Assembly: GCA_945787105.1 (NCBI GenBank)
Contig: CALZGZ010000016.1
Coordinates: forward strand, 1-35,002
DNA length: 35,002 nucleotides
Direction of reading: 5' to 3'
DNA from: an uncultured Gammaproteobacteria bacterium
GTDB taxonomy: Bacteria > Pseudomonadota > Gammaproteobacteria > Arenicellales > JAANXG01
Below are positions 7,586 through 15,661 of the stretch, piece after piece. How positions within the stretch are numbered: the first letter of the stretch is position 1; every line of letters begins with the position of its first letter. The notes beneath the pieces were generated by a model. That model was not told where the DNA came from. It made no database searches and saw only the letters and a list, made by a program, of their open reading frames with translations. Made by a program: the position numbers and the translations under genes.

Positions 7586-8473
7586 CTAGTTCACATTAGA
7601 CTCAGTTATGGTTCCGGCAAGTTCGAGGAGCGCCCGGGCACGCTTTACGACCGGAACATCGATGACGTTTCCTTCCAGTGATGTCGAGCCCCTACCTGAG
7701 CGCTCAGCCTGTTCGAACGCGGCCACCACACGCCGTGCGTGTTCGATTTCGGTCGGCGTTGGCGAGAATGCGCGATTGATTGGTGCTACCTGTGCAGGAT
7801 GGATGGCGAATTTTCCTTTGAAGCCACAGCGTTTCGCTGCGGCTACATTCCGCTCTAGGCCGGTTTCATCTTTGAATTTAAAATAAGGCGTATCCAACGC
7901 AAGAATACCGGCGGCCCGTGCCGCAATACACAAAGTGTTCCGCGCGAAAGCCAGCCCCGATTCCGACTCGTCCCCCAAACGCTCAATACCCATATCGTGG
8001 GTAAAATCCTCCGCACCAAAGGCGACCCCGATGATACGCGGACTGGCGGTACAGATTTCATGGCAGTGCACCACGGCCTGTGCAGTCTCGATCCAGGGTA
8101 TCAAGCTGATCTGCCCTGGCGCCATCTGCTGCTTCGATTCCAGGTCCGTGATCAGATCGGAAATTTCATGAATGTCCTGTGCTGTTCGAATCTTGCCTGC
8201 TGAGATACCATCAATCGACGCCCCCACCACCGCCGCAAGGTCCGCTTCGATCAAGCCTGACTGCAACGAATTCACACGCGGAATGACAAGCGCGCCGACT
8301 GCTTTCAGTTTCTGGAGGTGCGACGCGACGACATTGCGGGCGTTTTGCTTTTCCGACTCTGGTACCGAGTCTTCCATATCGGGCACATACGCGTCCGGAT
8401 CGAATCCCATCGCCTTGTCAAGCATATTGGGCTTGTTGCCGGGTATGAACAGCAGACTCCTAAGAATCCTCAC
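7586..8473 (-). CDS. HpcH/HpaI-family CitE-like lyase (malyl-CoA lyase-like)
   Basis: This is a TIM-barrel protein of the CitE/malyl-CoA lyase superfamily, 295 aa. The chosen start is GTG at 8473, preceded by AGAGG six bases upstream; it gives MRILRSLLFIPGNKP, the standard family N terminus. A longer frame to 8506 lacks that support. Family motifs are LLFIPGN, the PDMEDSVP acidic region, IPWIETA and GAEDFTHDMG with the metal-binding Glu/Asp pair. Members cleave or form C-C bonds in citryl-CoA, (S)-malyl-CoA or beta-methylmalyl-CoA. With a SucCD-like CoA ligase in the same cluster, cleavage of malyl-CoA to glyoxylate plus acetyl-CoA, or the reverse, is an attractive inference, but sequence alone does not fix the substrate. 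It lies 112 bases after the stress-protein gene and may be its own unit. Confidence 0.78.
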   Translation of the reverse strand: MRILRSLLFIPGNKPNMLDKAMGFDPDAYVPDMEDSVPESEKQNARNVVASHLQKLKAVGALVIPRVNSLQSGLIEADLAAVVGASIDGISAGKIRTAQDIHEISDLITDLESKQQMAPGQISLIPWIETAQAVVHCHEICTASPRIIGVAFGAEDFTHDMGIERLGDESESGLAFARNTLCIAARAAGILALDTPYFKFKDETGLERNVAAAKRCGFKGKFAIHPAQVAPINRAFSPTPTEIEHARRVVAAFEQAERSGRGSTSLEGNVIDVPVVKRARALLELAGTITESNVN

Positions 8474-8585
8474 GTTTACCTCTGTTAAAACCGATCTAGT
8501 CCACAAGCAACCTCAATAAGATCTGTCAAAATTCACACCGCAAGCAGCGAGATATCATCAACCGGATGCACTTGTTTCAATACAC

Positions 8586-9455
8586 CTAATGAACCATCAC
8601 GGTTACTATCTTAGAGTTAGCAAGCAAATAACGAGTAACACCACCGAATAACATCTCCCGGGCACGGGTGTGGCTAAACCCACCCACAACCAATAACTCG
8701 GCCCCCACTTTCGAGCACGCTTTGAGTATCGCCTCTTCAACCGACATATCTTTCTTTTGCAGCCACTCGATTTGGGCATCAATCCCGTGCCACGCGAGAT
8801 ACTCCACAAGCGTCGATCCACTCGCCTTTCGCTTTTTCGACGTCACCACCGTAACCGTCTTCATTAAACGCAGACACGACATCGTCATGGCCAGTGCACG
8901 GGATGCTTCCAGGCTGTCGTTCCAGCCGATGGCCGCGTGTTCAATCGGTTTTGCCTTCCACTTTGGCGGGACCAACATGATGGGGCGACCGGAATCAAGC
9001 ATCACCGCCTGCAGCGTGTCACCCGCCGGCGACAGCCGCACCCGAGACCGGCTCGGCCGCGGCCTGGCAACGATGATCATGTCCGCTAGACGCGCATGAT
9101 GCACCAACACTTCACTGGCATGCCCAAACGCTTCCCGCCACGTGGCGGTCACATTAGATGTAACCGTCGGCTTGCCCGTGATTGACACGTTGTTTTGTTC
9201 ACAACGCTCCTCGAAAACCATTCGTATCGCCGCCGCTTTTTCCCGCGCATCCTCCGCCACCTCGGTTTCGAAGGTCTGTTTCATCTTCGCCGACAAGCGG
9301 TCGAACATAAACGGCGCTACGTCGATGGGCTTGGGCAATACATGCAAGGCGTCGATATGCGCTCCAAACCGGTCTGCCACCACAAATGCGGTGTTCAGTG
9401 CGTCAGTGCTTGCCTTACTGCCGTCCAAGGGGACCAAAATCGTCTTGATCGTCAT
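8586..9455 (-). CDS. Tandem universal stress protein (UspA family)
   Basis: This 289-aa protein has two Usp folds. The first begins MTIKTILVPLDGSKASTDALNTA. The second, in the C-terminal half, has IGWNDSLEASRAL and ends with the ATP-loop-like GGFSHTRAREMLFGGVTRYLL, which corresponds to the G-x2-G-x9-G(S/T) region. It follows the acyl-CoA synthetase gene by about 50 bases and is probably in the same transcript. Usp proteins often accompany energy-metabolism operons in proteobacteria; no specific substrate role can be inferred. Confidence 0.85.
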   Translation of the reverse strand: MTIKTILVPLDGSKASTDALNTAFVVADRFGAHIDALHVLPKPIDVAPFMFDRLSAKMKQTFETEVAEDAREKAAAIRMVFEERCEQNNVSITGKPTVTSNVTATWREAFGHASEVLVHHARLADMIIVARPRPSRSRVRLSPAGDTLQAVMLDSGRPIMLVPPKWKAKPIEHAAIGWNDSLEASRALAMTMSCLRLMKTVTVVTSKKRKASGSTLVEYLAWHGIDAQIEWLQKKDMSVEEAILKACSKVGAELLVVGGFSHTRAREMLFGGVTRYLLANSKIVTVMVH

Positions 9456-9506
9456 ATCATCACCATATACTTGCGAGCATCAGTTGGGTTCAGTACACCA
9501 CTGCAC

Positions 9507-11639
9507 TCAGAGTAACCCCGCCGCCCTTGCCCACTGGTACTTCGCGCCCAACACCGCTACCGGCAGCTCTGTCGTATACGGGTAGGCCACTATGCCCCGT
9601 TCGTACAGATACTCCGAAGCCTGTTCAACTTCCACATCGCCCACCAAGGAAGCGACAATGGGCTTATTAATTCCGTTACTGCGTGCTTCCTCGACCACCC
9701 GGGCCGTCAACTCCGCAAACACCATAGGCGGCGTAATAATCGTATGCCAATAGCCCAGAATCAGCGCGTGAATCCGATCGTCCTCCAGGCCAAGCCGGAT
9801 AGTTTTTTCATAGGTGGTCGGCGGCTCACCGCCGGTGATATCGACCGGGTTACCGGAAGCACCGAACGGCGGGATAAATTTCTTAAACGCCTCATCCAGA
9901 TCTTCGGGAAACTTCATCAAAGACAAACTGTTGTCGACGCATGCGTCGGACAACAACACACCGGAACCGCCGGCGCCGGTGATGATCACGATATCCTCGC
10001 CTTTGGGGGTCGGTAATATCGGCAGGCCGCGCGCGAACTGCAACAGGTCATTCAGGCTCTTGGCCCGGATGACACCACTTTGGCGCAGCACGTCGTCATA
10101 GATCTTGTCGTTACCCGCCAGCGCCCCGGTGTGCGACGCGGCAGCGCGCGCACCCAGTTGCGTGCGGCCGGCTTTGAGCATCACTACGGGCTTTTCCTTT
10201 GACACGCGTTTAGCAACCTCGGCAAAGCTGCGGCCGTCTTTTAGATCTTCCGCGTGCATCGCCATCACCTCCGTGTTGTCGTCTTGCTCAAAGTACGTGA
10301 GTAGGTCGTCTTCATCTAAGTCAGACTTGTTGCCCAGCCCGACAATGGCCGATACCCCCATCTTGGTGGACCGGCTGAATCCAATAATCGACATACCGAC
10401 ACCGCCGCTCTGCGAAGACAACGCGACCTTACCCTTAACGTCGTAGGGGGTGCAGAAGGTGGCACACAACTTGGCGGGTGTGTAATAAAACCCATAAATA
10501 TTTGGACCCATGATGCGCACGTTGTGCTTACGCGCAACGGCCAATAATTCATCTTGCAGCCCCTTTTCACCGACCTCGGCGAATCCGGACGGAATCATCA
10601 CCGCCCCGGGAATAGATTTTTGACCGACCTCCTCCATCGCTGACGCGCAGAATTTTGCCGGTACCGCAAACACCGCTAGGTCCACGTCCCCAGGGATGTC
10701 AAGAACACTTTTGTAGACCTTCTTGCCTAGGATCTCATCGGCCTTTGGATTGATGGGGTAAATCTCGCCCGGGAAGCCGCCATTGATGAGATTCTTCATC
10801 ACCGAGTTGCCAATCTTCCCCTCGCCGTCAGAGGCACCAATCACCGCCACCGATCTTGGATTCATGATCGGTTTCATGGCGGCGACAATTTCTTCCCGAC
10901 TCGGCCGATACAGCTCTTGCGGTGGATCGAAATTGACTGATATCAATGCGTCCACAGCCGTCGCACCGTCGGCCCGGGCCATAATCGGATTCAAATCAAC
11001 TTCCTGGATCTGGGGAAAATCGTTCACCAAATTGGAGACATTCACGATGATTGATGCCAGCGCGTTGCGATTGACCGGTTGCGCGCCGCGAACGCCCCTC
11101 AAAACCTCCGCCGCCTGGATGCCATCGAGCATCGATAGCGCATCGCGTTCCGATGCCGGCGCTAATCGGAACGTGACGTCCTTTAGGACTTCCACCAGGA
11201 TCCCGCCGAGACCAAATGCGACTAACTTGCCGAAGCTCTGATCGGTGACTGCGCCGACGATCACTTCTTGAGCTTCGCCGGTCAACATTTGTTGGATCTG
11301 GACGCCGGACACCGAGGCGTCAGGTTTAAATCCACGTGCATTGTTGATAATCGTATCGTATCCGGACCGCACCGCATCCGCATCGGAAACGCCCACCAGC
11401 ACCCCACCGGCCTCGGTCTTGTGCAGGATGTCCGGGGCCACAATCTTCATGACCACTGGAAAGCCAATCTTCTGCGCAATCGTTACCGCCTCCTCCGGCG
11501 CGGTCGCCAGACCTTCCTCGGGTAACGGTATGTGATAAGCATCGCAAACCTGCTTACATTCCGGAGCGGTAAGTGAATCACGGCCCTCGCTCTTGACCTG
11601 CTCCAATACCGCACTGACGTCGTTTCTACGGTATGTCAT
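9507..11639 (-). CDS. ADP-forming acyl-CoA synthetase, fused beta-alpha order
   Basis: This 710-aa protein carries both halves of an NDP-forming acyl-CoA synthetase. An ATP-grasp (beta) domain occupies about residues 1-235, with FPVVMKIVAPDILHKTEAGGV. A CoA-binding Rossmann domain starts near MNPRSVAVIGAS (about residue 260), and succinyl-CoA-synthetase-like domains follow. The ASHTGALAG segment contains the phosphohistidine expected in this family. The order is ATP-grasp first, the reverse of the alpha-beta arrangement in Pat-type proteins. The reaction interconverts acid + CoA + ATP with acyl-CoA + ADP + Pi. The ATG has AAGGAG seven bases upstream and lies 84 bases after frc. In this cluster it could activate the imported acid or recover ATP from a thioester; the substrate is not deducible. 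Confidence 0.85.
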   Translation of the reverse strand: MTYRRNDVSAVLEQVKSEGRDSLTAPECKQVCDAYHIPLPEEGLATAPEEAVTIAQKIGFPVVMKIVAPDILHKTEAGGVLVGVSDADAVRSGYDTIINNARGFKPDASVSGVQIQQMLTGEAQEVIVGAVTDQSFGKLVAFGLGGILVEVLKDVTFRLAPASERDALSMLDGIQAAEVLRGVRGAQPVNRNALASIIVNVSNLVNDFPQIQEVDLNPIMARADGATAVDALISVNFDPPQELYRPSREEIVAAMKPIMNPRSVAVIGASDGEGKIGNSVMKNLINGGFPGEIYPINPKADEILGKKVYKSVLDIPGDVDLAVFAVPAKFCASAMEEVGQKSIPGAVMIPSGFAEVGEKGLQDELLAVARKHNVRIMGPNIYGFYYTPAKLCATFCTPYDVKGKVALSSQSGGVGMSIIGFSRSTKMGVSAIVGLGNKSDLDEDDLLTYFEQDDNTEVMAMHAEDLKDGRSFAEVAKRVSKEKPVVMLKAGRTQLGARAAASHTGALAGNDKIYDDVLRQSGVIRAKSLNDLLQFARGLPILPTPKGEDIVIITGAGGSGVLLSDACVDNSLSLMKFPEDLDEAFKKFIPPFGASGNPVDITGGEPPTTYEKTIRLGLEDDRIHALILGYWHTIITPPMVFAELTARVVEEARSNGINKPIVASLVGDVEVEQASEYLYERGIVAYPYTTELPVAVLGAKYQWARAAGLL

Positions 11640-11723
11640 GCTAGGTCTCCTTTGTCGTCATCATTGCCAATACTTTCAATCAAACGCACACGTACGTCTC
11701 GAAAGACTTTGGCAGCTCTCACG

Positions 11724-13001
11724 CTAAGCACGTAGCTCATGGTATTCCTCGATCTTGGGCGGCTCCCTGGTAAATGCACCTGAATCATGCAAGTGCTCGA
11801 TGTGTTCGCTGTCGTAACCGAGAATTTCCTGGAGGATGATTGCTGTATGCTCGCCGAGTAACGGCGATCGCTCCACCTCCACCGGCGAATCCGAGAGTTT
11901 GATCGGGCATCCGACATTTTGAAAATCTCCGCGCTCCGGATGCGGCACCTTGACGATCATTTCACGCAACGCAACGTGGGTGTCATGCGCCAGGTCCTTG
12001 GTACTCATAATAGGACCACACGGCACATTGACTTCGTTGAGGATCTCCATCAATTCCCATTTGGTACGGTTACTTGCGAATTCTCCGATAATGCGCCACA
12101 TATCTGTTTGATTCTTGCGCCGCCCCTTGATGTCGATAAAACGCGGATCCTTTGCAAGCTCATCACCGCCAATACGTTTGGCGAGCGGCTGCCATACGTG
12201 TTCCTGCACCACCACGTACAAAAAATCATTTGGACCGCCCGGCTTGCATGGCACGGCATTTCCAAGTTGCCCACCACCAGAATCATTGCCAGCACGCGGT
12301 GTAAAGTCGTCGAATTCCTGGATCGAATACTCCGGCATTGGACCGCGTTCGATGCGTTGATGGTCGCGGAATTTCACCCGGCACAGATTCATCACGCAAT
12401 CCATCATCGCGCATTCCACGAACTGACCTTTGCCAGTACGGTCCCGCTGAATCAGTGCCGCCAGGATCCCTGCCATCAGGTGGATACCGGTGCCCGAATC
12501 ACCGATCTGCGCACCGGTCGCCATCGGCGGACCATCGAACACCCCGGTAGTGCTCATCGACCCACCCATGGCCTGCGCAATATTCTCGTAGGCCTTGAAA
12601 CTCGCGTATGGACCCTCGTTGCCGAAGCCCTTTATCGAGGCCATGACAATCTTGGGATTGATCTCGTGCACGTGTTCCCAGCTAAACCCAAGGCGATCAA
12701 TTACGCCAGGGCCGAAGTTTTCCATCACCACATCACACGACTTGAGCAAATCGCTGAACACCTCTTTACCCATCGGGTTTTTGAGATTAACCGTTATCGA
12801 GCGCTTGTTGCAGTTGAGCATCGTAAAGTACAAGCTGTCTGTATCGGGTATATCTTGTAATTGCTTACGCGTGACATCCCCGGTCGGGGGTTCGAGCTTA
12901 ATGACATCGGCACCGAGAAAAGCCATGAGCTGGCTACAGGTGGGGCCGGCCTGCACATGGGTCATGTCCAGTACCCGGATTCCAGAGAGTGCTTTGTCCA
13001 C
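11724..13001 (-). CDS. frc: Formyl-CoA:oxalate CoA-transferase family (class III, CaiB/BaiF)
   Basis: This 425-aa class III CoA-transferase is closest, by memory, to Frc of Oxalobacter. It begins with GTG at 13001, with AAGGAG six bases upstream, 15 bases after the TPP-enzyme stop. Conserved features include Gln17 in THVQAGP, Arg103 in ENFGPGVIDRLGF, the catalytic Asp168 in GAQIGDSGTG and the glycine-rich loop NDSGGGQLGN. Frc moves CoA from formyl-CoA to oxalate. The position of Oxalobacter Trp48, a residue in the oxalate site, is Gln47 here (GDVTRKQLQD), so acceptor specificity may differ. The immediate TPP-enzyme neighbour would regenerate formyl-CoA, and the formate made here could go to the formate dehydrogenase of the same island. 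Confidence 0.82.
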   Translation of the reverse strand: MDKALSGIRVLDMTHVQAGPTCSQLMAFLGADVIKLEPPTGDVTRKQLQDIPDTDSLYFTMLNCNKRSITVNLKNPMGKEVFSDLLKSCDVVMENFGPGVIDRLGFSWEHVHEINPKIVMASIKGFGNEGPYASFKAYENIAQAMGGSMSTTGVFDGPPMATGAQIGDSGTGIHLMAGILAALIQRDRTGKGQFVECAMMDCVMNLCRVKFRDHQRIERGPMPEYSIQEFDDFTPRAGNDSGGGQLGNAVPCKPGGPNDFLYVVVQEHVWQPLAKRIGGDELAKDPRFIDIKGRRKNQTDMWRIIGEFASNRTKWELMEILNEVNVPCGPIMSTKDLAHDTHVALREMIVKVPHPERGDFQNVGCPIKLSDSPVEVERSPLLGEHTAIILQEILGYDSEHIEHLHDSGAFTREPPKIEEYHELRA

Positions 13002-13016
13002 GACTGTCTCCTTAAG

Positions 13017-14768
13017 TTACTTATACATTGTCTGCGCCTTGGTCCCCGGTGCGTATTCATTGGGGTCAACCCAGATATTGATCACCGCGGATTTCCCGGT
13101 ACCCTGTACCGCCTCGCGCGCCCGCTGCAACGCTGGGGCAATTTCACCGGGCTGTCGGACTTCTTCTCCATAGCCACCGAGCATCTCGGCAAATTTCGAG
13201 AACGGCACATCACCCAAAAGATTACCGACATCGCCGCGTTGTGTGCCGTACTTAGTAATCTGCCCGTAACGGATCTGATTCATGGCCGAGTTGTTGCCAA
13301 TCACCGCAATGTACGGGGCGCCGAACCGGTTGGCGGTCTCCATGTCAAATGCGGTCATCCCGAACGAGCCGTCACCGTAGTAACACAACACTTCTTTGTT
13401 CGGGTGCACGAGCTTTGAGGCCATCGCAAACCCAGTGCCAACACCGAGCGATCCCAATGCCCCGGGGTCCATCCAGTTCCCCGGTGCCCGCGGTTGTACC
13501 GCTTGGGCGCTGATGGTAACCACATCGCCGCCGTCACCGATGTAGATCGTATCTTCGGTAAGGAATTCGTTGAGTTCCCAAGCGACTCGATACGGATGGA
13601 TCGGCTCGCTGTCCGACTGGAAAAGCGGCATTAATTTCTCGGTCTTCTGTGCCTCCAGGGCACGTAGTTCCTCCAGCCATGCTTCGCGTTTTGTCGCACC
13701 GTTATCGCCGCTTGCGGTCGTGGCATCATGGACCGCTTTCAGGATCGCCCCCGGATCACCGACCAGACCCAAGGATACGTCGCGGTTTTTGCCCACCGTA
13801 CGGTAATCGAGATCGATCTGCACCACCGTAGCATCGGCCCGTAGCCGCTTGCCGTATCCCATGCGGAAATCAAAGGGTGTCCCGACAATGACAATCACAT
13901 CCGCTTTGTTAAACGCATCCCGTCGCGTGCGGTGATAGTGGTGGGGATCGCCCGGCGGCAAGATGCCACGTCCGGCGCCATTGAAGTAGGCGGGAATGTT
14001 CAAACTGCGTACCAAATCAATCGCCTCTTGGTGACCGCGGCTGGCCCATACCTGGGAGCCCAGTAAGATCGCGGGTCGCTCGGATTTCACCAGCAGTTCC
14101 GCCAACGTGGCGACATTAGCCGGATCCCCTATGGACTTGGTAGACGCCCGATAGGAACCGGCCTCGGGGATCATCGCTTTCTCGAATTCGATTTCGCGGT
14201 CGAGTATGTCACGTGGGATTTCCAGATACGCGGGGCCGGGCGCACCGGCAAAACACTCCCGCGCCGCCATCGAGATCATGTCGGCGACTCTTTCAGTTGA
14301 TCGCACACTCGCCGCAAACTTGGTGATCGGCGACAGGATGTTTACGTGAGGCAGATCCTGTAGCGAACCCATCTTGTGTTGAGTGAGCGCACCTTGGCCC
14401 CCAATGTGCAGCACCGGGCTTTCCGACCGGAACGCGGTGGCGACGCCGGTGATGGCATTGGTGCAACCCGGACCAGCGGTGGTAACGACGCAGCCGAGCC
14501 TTCCAGTCTGCCGCGCGTAGCCATCCGCGGCGTGTGCGGCGGTTTGCTCATGGCGCACATCGACAATGCGGATATCCTCATCGACACAACCATCATAGAT
14601 GTCAATAATGTGGCCGCCACAAAGTGTGAATATGGTATCGATGCCTTCGTTTTTTAGCGCCTTGGCAACCAGATGGCCGCCGGATATCACATCACCTGCC
14701 TGACTTTTCTTGGCAAGCGTGTCAGTCGCCGTATCTGAAACGTTTAAGTCTCTTGCTCGTGTCGACAT
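13017..14768 (-). CDS. TPP-dependent 2-hydroxyacyl-CoA lyase / oxalyl-CoA decarboxylase-like enzyme
   Basis: This 583-aa enzyme has the acetolactate synthase/oxalyl-CoA decarboxylase three-domain fold. Glu74 in RHEQ is the TPP-activating residue. GDGS...NN in the C-terminal third is the Mg-TPP motif. The C terminus, PGTKAQTMYK, aligns with the short CoA-covering tail of oxalyl-CoA decarboxylase and HACL1. The Oxalobacter decarboxylase active-site pair Tyr120-Glu121 is Leu136-Gln137 here, in MGSLQDLP, which is more like HACL1 MGAFQEFP. The Tyr of NNGGIYKG is also replaced (NNSAMNQIRYG). So cleavage of a 2-hydroxyacyl-CoA to formyl-CoA plus aldehyde or ketone is at least as likely as oxalyl-CoA decarboxylation. 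Both give formyl-CoA for the adjacent transferase. The ATG has AGGAG eight bases upstream. It lies 61 bases after gntR, probably in the same operon. The first ~25 residues are an extension. Confidence 0.75.
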   Translation of the reverse strand: MSTRARDLNVSDTATDTLAKKSQAGDVISGGHLVAKALKNEGIDTIFTLCGGHIIDIYDGCVDEDIRIVDVRHEQTAAHAADGYARQTGRLGCVVTTAGPGCTNAITGVATAFRSESPVLHIGGQGALTQHKMGSLQDLPHVNILSPITKFAASVRSTERVADMISMAARECFAGAPGPAYLEIPRDILDREIEFEKAMIPEAGSYRASTKSIGDPANVATLAELLVKSERPAILLGSQVWASRGHQEAIDLVRSLNIPAYFNGAGRGILPPGDPHHYHRTRRDAFNKADVIVIVGTPFDFRMGYGKRLRADATVVQIDLDYRTVGKNRDVSLGLVGDPGAILKAVHDATTASGDNGATKREAWLEELRALEAQKTEKLMPLFQSDSEPIHPYRVAWELNEFLTEDTIYIGDGGDVVTISAQAVQPRAPGNWMDPGALGSLGVGTGFAMASKLVHPNKEVLCYYGDGSFGMTAFDMETANRFGAPYIAVIGNNSAMNQIRYGQITKYGTQRGDVGNLLGDVPFSKFAEMLGGYGEEVRQPGEIAPALQRAREAVQGTGKSAVINIWVDPNEYAPGTKAQTMYK

Positions 14769-14829
14769 GATTCGGTCTCCTGAGGTAGTAATTTCGATTT
14801 AGCACTGAACGCCTTGCGTCACTGGACTA

Positions 14830-15522
14830 TCATTCCAGATAATCAGCATATTCCTTGACGTGCTCTGCCAGATTCAAAGCATGTTCACGCACCAGCCGCT
14901 CCGCTACATCGGTGTTTCGGTTCTCCAAAGCTTCGATGATACGCATATGGTCAATAATTGATTGAGAGACCCGATTACGTTCTTTAATTGATTGCGAGCG
15001 TATGGATCGCATGTGCATAAATAAACCATCCCCAATCTCTATCAGCAACTCGCACTTGCTTAACTTCATAATCGCCTGATGAAATTTAATATTGGTCTCA
15101 GAATATTCATCGATCTGCGCCCCAGTCTCATCGGAATCATCAAAGGTAGCGAATAACTTACGCAAACTTGCCAGTTCCTTATCCGTGGCATGTCTTGTCG
15201 CCAAGCGCGCCGCCATGCCTTCCAGGGCGGCCCAAACGCAAATCATCTCGAGGATTTCTCTTTTGGATTTACGCACCACAAACGCGCCCCGGCGTGGAAT
15301 GGTCTGCACCAGCCCCTCCTGTTCCAAACGCGATATTGCTTCGCGGACCGGTGTGCGACTGACGCCAAGCTCTTCCGCCAATTTGCGTTCATCAAGCTTG
15401 GGCGATTCCGCTGCGGAATAGATGTCCATTGAAGTAATCGCTTGTTTCAGCGCGTCATAGACCTTGTCCTTGAGCACGAAGTGGACATCCACCGGCCGCA
15501 CCGGAATCTTCAGATTCGACAT
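14830..15522 (-). CDS. GntR/FCD-family transcriptional regulator
   Basis: This 230-aa regulator has an N-terminal winged helix (about residues 15-85), with DERKLAEELGVSRTPVREAISRLEQEGLV and the PRRGAFV wing typical of GntR proteins. An all-helical FCD ligand-binding domain follows (about residues 95-225), with the conserved KFHQAI and H-x3-A-L motifs. Members usually repress catabolic operons until they bind an organic acid. A perfect 19-bp palindrome overlaps its own promoter, and the same palindrome occurs before tctC and fdhB. I therefore infer autoregulation and control of the transport and formate modules. A GGAGG lies 11 bases before the ATG. It heads the unit containing the TPP enzyme, transferase, acyl-CoA synthetase and stress protein. 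Confidence 0.88.
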   Translation of the reverse strand: MSNLKIPVRPVDVHFVLKDKVYDALKQAITSMDIYSAAESPKLDERKLAEELGVSRTPVREAISRLEQEGLVQTIPRRGAFVVRKSKREILEMICVWAALEGMAARLATRHATDKELASLRKLFATFDDSDETGAQIDEYSETNIKFHQAIMKLSKCELLIEIGDGLFMHMRSIRSQSIKERNRVSQSIIDHMRIIEALENRNTDVAERLVREHALNLAEHVKEYADYLE

Positions 15523-15555
15523 GTGGCGTTAATCCTCCGTTCCTGTATTCCGTAT

Positions 15556-15591
15556 TTGGTATACAATATACCAATGCTCGGGGCGCAACAA
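15556..15591 (-). promoter_or_regulatory. gntR promoter with GntR-type operator
   Basis: TTGGTATACAATATACCAA at 15556-15574 is a perfect 8-bp inverted repeat around CAA. Read on the minus strand, TATATT (15565-15570) is a plausible -10 inside the palindrome, and TTGTTG (15586-15591) lies 15 bp upstream as a -35. A repressor bound here would cover the -10. The site sits 34-52 bases before the regulator's start codon. Confidence 0.75.
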
Positions 15592-15661
15592 GCTCTGAAG
15601 ATAGGCCGCTCAACTCCTTGCTAGCCCGATGGGATTGGCAGCCCGTTCAGTTGCCGGCCCT

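Noticed and set aside
7586-8506. Longer CitE-like protein starting at 8506
   Set aside because: GTG at 8473 has AGAGG at good spacing and gives the family's normal N terminus.
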